From Gammaproteobacteria bacterium (GTDB taxonomy: Bacteria > Pseudomonadota > Gammaproteobacteria > Chromatiales > Chromatiaceae): DNA of 9,297 nt. Location: assembly GCA_030620735.1 (NCBI GenBank), contig JAUXDV010000057.1:1-9297 (forward strand). Direction: 5' to 3'. This document shows, piece by piece, positions 6,311-9,297 of the stretch. Positions within the stretch are counted from its first letter, which is position 1. The number at the start of each line of letters is the position of its first letter. The notes under the pieces were generated by a model. That model did no database searches, was not told where the DNA came from, and worked only from the letters and a program-made list of their open reading frames with translations. The position numbers and the translations under genes were made by a program.

Positions 6311-6913
6311 ATGAACTTTTGCCCCAAATGCGGTTCAATTGTCGAGCAGGCTATTCCCGAGGGGGATAATCGTCTGCGCGATATCTGTACTTCCCCCTCC
6401 TGCGGCAAAATTCATTATCAAAATCCGCGGGTCATTACCGGCTGCATCGTTGAGTGCGAAGAGAAGATTCTTTTTTGCCGCAGAGCTATTCAACCCAGGC
6501 ATGGTCTGTGGACCCTGCCCGCAGGTTTTCTGGAGAATTCCGAAACGATTTCGGAAGGTGCGGCAAGGGAGACCATGGAGGAGGCGAACGCCGACGTCGA
6601 GGTGATCGATCTCTTCAGCGTATTTACGCTGGCGCATATCAACCAGGTCTACATGCTGTTTCGCGCCACATTGAAAAACCCGCATTTCGGGCCGGGAATG
6701 GAGAGCCTCGAGGTCAAATTGCTCGACGAGTCGCAGATCCCCTGGGATCAACTCGCATTTGCCGCGATCACAGAGACCATGCGACTCTATTTTTCCGACC
6801 GCAAAGCAGGCGGGTTTCGCACCCATATCGGAGAGATGCGGCCAATAGGAGACCCCGGCTTTCGTCAGTACGAAACACTGCTGCTGAATGATCCGTTATC
6901 TCCGGATGACTGA
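6311..6913 (+). CDS. Zinc-ribbon Nudix hydrolase
   Basis: This 200-residue enzyme should hydrolyse a nucleoside diphosphate linked to another group (ADP-ribose, NADH or similar), in the cytosol. The Nudix box is complete at 72-94: G72-x5-E78-x7-R86-E87-x2-E90-E91. An N-terminal zinc-ribbon-like knuckle has Cys4/Cys7 and Cys26/Cys31. The second pair is spaced C-x4-C, not the usual C-x2-C. The IHYQNPR and HINQVYMLFRA segments are typical of the YjhB/NudC-like branch (COG1051). The start chosen is ATG 6311 (MNFCPKCG, as in relatives, with GGGAAG 6 bases upstream). ATG 6305 would overlap the previous stop as ATGA and add Met-Arg. Either way the gene is tightly coupled to the triple-domain gene. 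The exact substrate cannot be read from the sequence. Confidence 0.93.
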   Translation: MNFCPKCGSIVEQAIPEGDNRLRDICTSPSCGKIHYQNPRVITGCIVECEEKILFCRRAIQPRHGLWTLPAGFLENSETISEGAARETMEEANADVEVIDLFSVFTLAHINQVYMLFRATLKNPHFGPGMESLEVKLLDESQIPWDQLAFAAITETMRLYFSDRKAGGFRTHIGEMRPIGDPGFRQYETLLLNDPLSPDD

Positions 6914-7048
6914 TCTGACATTAAGGAAGCCTTGAGTGAATCGATGGAATGGGAGTTCGTGTCTCGTTCAATCTTCGTCAGAAGGCGCTTCCAGCATCCT
7001 GCCTCGGCACATCCTATGCAGAATCGAGCACACAGGGTTATTGGGAGA
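6914..7048. other. Convergent gap between the Nudix gene and nhaD
   Basis: These 135 bases separate two genes that run towards each other. I find no G/C-rich stem followed by a T-run on either strand and no convincing reading frame. GGAAGC and GCTTCC occur about 50 bases apart but do not make a terminator-like hairpin. Termination here is either Rho-dependent or uses a signal not visible by eye. Confidence 0.4.
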
Positions 7049-8482
7049 TTACCCGGCAACTGCAAACAGATGTTCATTGATCCACAGATGCACTGCAATG
7101 CTGGCGACGTAGCCGAGTGCGATGACAGGCATCCATTTCAGATGGCCGAAAAAGGTATACTTTCCCTGTGACTGTCCCATCAGGGCGACGCCTGCTGCGG
7201 AGCCGATCGAGAGCAGTGAACCTCCGACCCCGGCTGTGAGTGTCACCAGCAGCCACTGGCCTTCTGACATCTCCGGCATCATCGTCAATACGGCAAACAT
7301 CACCGGAATATTGTCGACGATTGCCGACACCACTCCGACGGAGATGTTTGCGGCAGTTGGCCCCCACTCGCTATACATCACCTCAGAAGCCAGGCCCAGG
7401 TAGCCGATAAATCCAAGGCCGCCGACGCACAATACCACGCCATAAAAAAAGAACAGCGTATCCCACTCGGCGCGCGCAATTCTGCGGAAAATATCAAAGG
7501 CAACCGGGTTGCCGAGCTCTTCATGGGTGACGGCAATCGTCGCATTTGCACGCGATGTGATCTTCAGGTAGTAGCCAAACATTTGTAGGTAGGCAAGTCC
7601 TGTCAGCATGCCGATGACAGGTGGAAGATAGAGAAAATGATGGAAACTGACGGAAGTGGCGATGGTGGCAAGGAACAGCAACACGATCGTCATGCCACCG
7701 CGTTTCATCTTGACCGGCTCCTCATCCCCGTTGGGATGGCCTTTGGGAACGGCAAAAATCATCAAGGCAGCCGGGATTAGCCAGTTCACCACTGACGGGA
7801 TAAAGAGGTAAAAGAAGGCCCAGAAGTCGACGGCGCCCTGGTTGGTGACGATGTTTTTTTGCCACACCATCAGCGTCGTAATATCACCGAAGGGACTGAA
7901 GGCGCCGCCGGCATTCGCAGCCACCACAATATTGATGCAGGCCAGCAGGATAAATTTGCTATTGCTGCCGCCTACGGCCAACACCACTGCACACATCAGC
8001 AAGGCAGTCGTCAGGTTGTCGGCGATAGGTGAGATAAAGAAGGCGAGAAGTCCTGTGATCCAGAAAAGTTTACGAAAGCCAAAGCCCTTGCGGATCAGCC
8101 ATGAACGCAGCGCATCAAAGACGCCGCGCTCCTCCATGGAGTTGATGTAGGTCATCGCGACCAGCAGAAACAGCATCAACTCTGTATATTCCAGCAGGTT
8201 GTGGCGTACGGCCTGTTCGACAGTATGGTTGAAACCCTGTGCCTGGTATATCCATGCGATGAGAGCCCAGATGATTCCCGCCGCCAGCATCACCGGTTTG
8301 GATTTGCGCATATGGGTGAACTCTTCGAGCATGACGACCAGGTAGGCGAGAAAAAAAATCGCCAGTGAGGCATATCCAACCCAGTGGGTGGTGAGGTCAA
8401 GCTTTTCGAGCGCGCTCGTGGCTGATACTGCAGAGGGGAAGAGCAGCAGCGCACAGCACCATAGGTATCGATCTATTATCAC
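7049..8482 (-). CDS. nhaD: NhaD-type sodium/proton antiporter
   Basis: This 477-residue inner-membrane protein should expel Na+ (and Li+) in exchange for protons, serving salt and alkaline-pH tolerance or a sodium cycle. It has about 12-13 hydrophobic segments. Family motifs include SPIADNLTTALLM (151-163), NAGGAFSPFGDITTLMVW (190-207), VDNIPVMFA (389-397) and GVGGSLLSIGSAAGVALMGQ (418-437). The paired D155-N156 and D390-N391 sites mark the inverted-repeat halves of the ion transporter (IT) superfamily. The N-terminus (1-21, ending VSA) looks like a cleavable signal sequence or a first helix. A hydrophilic loop at 247-263 has PKGHPNGDEEPVKMKRG. The start is GTG at 8482, with AGAGAG 7 bases upstream. 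The first internal ATG would remove the first helices. It is a single gene, divergent from ibaG and convergent with the Nudix gene. Confidence 0.95.
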   Translation of the reverse strand: MIIDRYLWCCALLLFPSAVSATSALEKLDLTTHWVGYASLAIFFLAYLVVMLEEFTHMRKSKPVMLAAGIIWALIAWIYQAQGFNHTVEQAVRHNLLEYTELMLFLLVAMTYINSMEERGVFDALRSWLIRKGFGFRKLFWITGLLAFFISPIADNLTTALLMCAVVLAVGGSNSKFILLACINIVVAANAGGAFSPFGDITTLMVWQKNIVTNQGAVDFWAFFYLFIPSVVNWLIPAALMIFAVPKGHPNGDEEPVKMKRGGMTIVLLFLATIATSVSFHHFLYLPPVIGMLTGLAYLQMFGYYLKITSRANATIAVTHEELGNPVAFDIFRRIARAEWDTLFFFYGVVLCVGGLGFIGYLGLASEVMYSEWGPTAANISVGVVSAIVDNIPVMFAVLTMMPEMSEGQWLLVTLTAGVGGSLLSIGSAAGVALMGQSQGKYTFFGHLKWMPVIALGYVASIAVHLWINEHLFAVAG

Positions 8483-8531
8483 GTTTGGCTCTCTGATTAT
8501 TTATCAAGATCTTAACATGGTATAAGCAAGA

Positions 8532-8560
8532 GACCAGTGATCTGTGAATCAGGATATAAT
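8532..8560 (+). promoter_or_regulatory. Probable sigma-70 promoter for ibaG-deaD
   Basis: A perfect TATAAT lies at 8555-8560, placing the transcript start near 8567 and the ibaG GTG about 26 bases further on. The -35 region at 17 bases spacing (GACCAG, about 8532-8537) is poor, so an activator or a weak promoter is possible. On the opposite strand TTCACA (8548-8543) and TATACC (8524-8519), 18 bases apart, are a weaker candidate for nhaD. The two would overlap. Confidence 0.45.
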
Positions 8561-8592
8561 AGCGCCGTATCATCAATCAGCAGGAGCATTTT

Positions 8593-8829
8593 GTGGAAAC
8601 AGATGCAGTAAAAGCGCTCATCGAGCAGGGTCTGCCTGGAGCCGGCGTTGAAGTCACCGGTGACGGACGCCATTTTGAGGCAACGGTCATCAGCGATCAA
8701 TTTGAAGGAAAGTCGCTGCTGCAGCGCCATCGCCTGGTCAATGCTACTGTTGAAAAGCAGATCAGCAGTGATGAGCTGCATGCGCTCTCTATTAAGGCCT
8801 ATACGCCGCAACAGGCTGAAGATAAGTAA
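8593..8829 (+). CDS. ibaG: IbaG/BolA-family protein
   Basis: This 78-residue BolA-like protein works in the cytosol. The family pairs with monothiol glutaredoxins to bind and hand on [2Fe-2S] clusters, and IbaG is linked to acid resistance in E. coli. Visible features are V-T-GDGRHF (21-28), matching the V-x-GDGSHF strand of IbaG, and the C-terminal signature HALSIKAYTP (63-72) with the family's invariant His63. Length matches E. coli IbaG (about 84-89). The start is GTG at 8593, with CAGGAG 6 bases upstream. In E. coli the gene follows the mla lipid-transport genes and precedes murA. Here neither is next to it, and a DeaD-type helicase gene follows after 28 bases. IbaG is preferred over BolA because of the short length and the AYTP ending. 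Confidence 0.92.
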   Translation: METDAVKALIEQGLPGAGVEVTGDGRHFEATVISDQFEGKSLLQRHRLVNATVEKQISSDELHALSIKAYTPQQAEDK

Positions 8830-8857
8830 CACTCTGGCATCGACACAGGTTATTGCA

Positions 8858-9297
8858 ATGTCTGACAACTCCTCTCCAACGGTCACTTTTAAGGATCTTG
8901 CCCTGAGTGAAGCACTGCTCAAGGCGCTCGATGAAGTCGGTTATGAAACGCCTTCTCCCGTTCAGGCGGCTACCATTCCGGTGTTGCTCGAGGGCAGCGA
9001 TATCGTCGGGCAGGCGCAGACAGGCTCCGGAAAGACCGCGGCTTTTGCGCTCCCGATGCTGTCGCGCATCGACCTGAAAAAGACGCAGCCGCAACTGCTG
9101 GTGCTGACTCCCACCAGGGAGCTGGCTATCCAGGTTGCCGAGGCTTTTCAGCGTTATGCTTCTCACATGCGTGGATTTCATGTCCTGCCAATCTATGGCG
9201 GCCAGGATTACAAGATTCAGCTGCGCGCCCTGAGGCGTGGTGTTCACGTGATCGTGGGTACGCCGGGACGGGTGATTGACCATCTGCGCAAGGGAAC
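8858..9297 (+). CDS. deaD: DEAD-box RNA helicase, DeaD/CsdA type (N-terminal 146 residues, cut by window edge)
   Basis: This is an ATP-dependent RNA helicase of the kind that helps ribosome assembly and mRNA unwinding in the cold. Visible motifs, in order, are the Q motif (Phe11, Gln36 within TPSPVQAATIP), Walker A AQTGSGKT (53-60), PTREL (85-89), the GG motif (114-115) and TPGR (135-138). The DEAD and SAT motifs, helicase domain 2 and any RNA-binding tail lie beyond the edge. KHMRG-like SHMRG and YGGQDYKIQLRALRRG match E. coli DeaD as I recall it better than RhlE, RhlB or SrmB. The ATG at 8858 has only a weak upstream purine stretch (CAGG). The frame stays open to the window edge. It is 28 bases after ibaG and probably co-transcribed with it. 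Confidence 0.93.
   Translation, partial: MSDNSSPTVTFKDLALSEALLKALDEVGYETPSPVQAATIPVLLEGSDIVGQAQTGSGKTAAFALPMLSRIDLKKTQPQLLVLTPTRELAIQVAEAFQRYASHMRGFHVLPIYGGQDYKIQLRALRRGVHVIVGTPGRVIDHLRKG

Noticed and set aside
6865..7098. Cys-rich minus-strand 77-codon frame in the Nudix-nhaD gap
   Set aside because: It overlaps both neighbouring genes and has no credible start signal. The Cys residues follow no known metal-binding pattern.
6932..7171. Small plus-strand reading frame of 79 codons
   Set aside because: It overlaps the end of nhaD on the other strand, has no ribosome site and shows no recognisable protein features.
8512..9283. Minus-strand reading frames opposite ibaG and deaD
   Set aside because: They mirror two well-identified conserved genes and have no family features of their own.

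Overview
The window looks like an ordinary stretch of gammaproteobacterial chromosome. The best markers are an endonuclease III almost superimposable on the E. coli enzyme (211 residues, identical catalytic and cluster Cys positions), a DeaD-type helicase, an IbaG/BolA protein, a complete Pqi lipid-transport set and an NhaD antiporter. There is no prophage, transposase, CRISPR array or RNA gene. The genus cannot be fixed by eye. A sulfur- or salt-adapted environmental gammaproteobacterium is only a guess, prompted by NhaD and by the repeat families present.

Layout. Positions 1-176 are non-coding and hold at least three short repeat families: a period-10 ACAGAT array, a hairpin of the CTCGTTCCCACGC type, and an ACTCAGTCCT direct repeat. 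Positions 177-4505 form one minus-strand block, read from right to left as nth, pqiA (first half), pqiA (second half), pqiB, pqiC. The first four genes abut or overlap. Before pqiC there is a 164-bp gap occupied by a REP-like inverted doublet nested in a longer inverted repeat. The E. coli PqiA protein is here two separate one-domain proteins, each with its own zinc ribbon.

From 4686 a plus-strand pair runs the other way. It comprises an exported 540-residue protein made of three tandem IalB/DUF1176-like domains, and a zinc-ribbon Nudix hydrolase whose start is coupled to the stop of the first gene. Positions 7049-8482 (minus) encode NhaD, convergent with the Nudix gene. A 110-bp divergent region with a perfect TATAAT box leads into ibaG and then deaD, which runs off the right edge.

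How they fit. PqiA1/PqiA2 (inner membrane), PqiB (a three-MCE-domain periplasmic tunnel) and PqiC (outer-membrane lipoprotein) would form one envelope-spanning lipid conduit. Its mRNA probably also carries the DNA-repair gene nth. The least described item is the triple-domain exported protein with its Nudix partner. I see no strong evidence of a wholly new multi-gene system.
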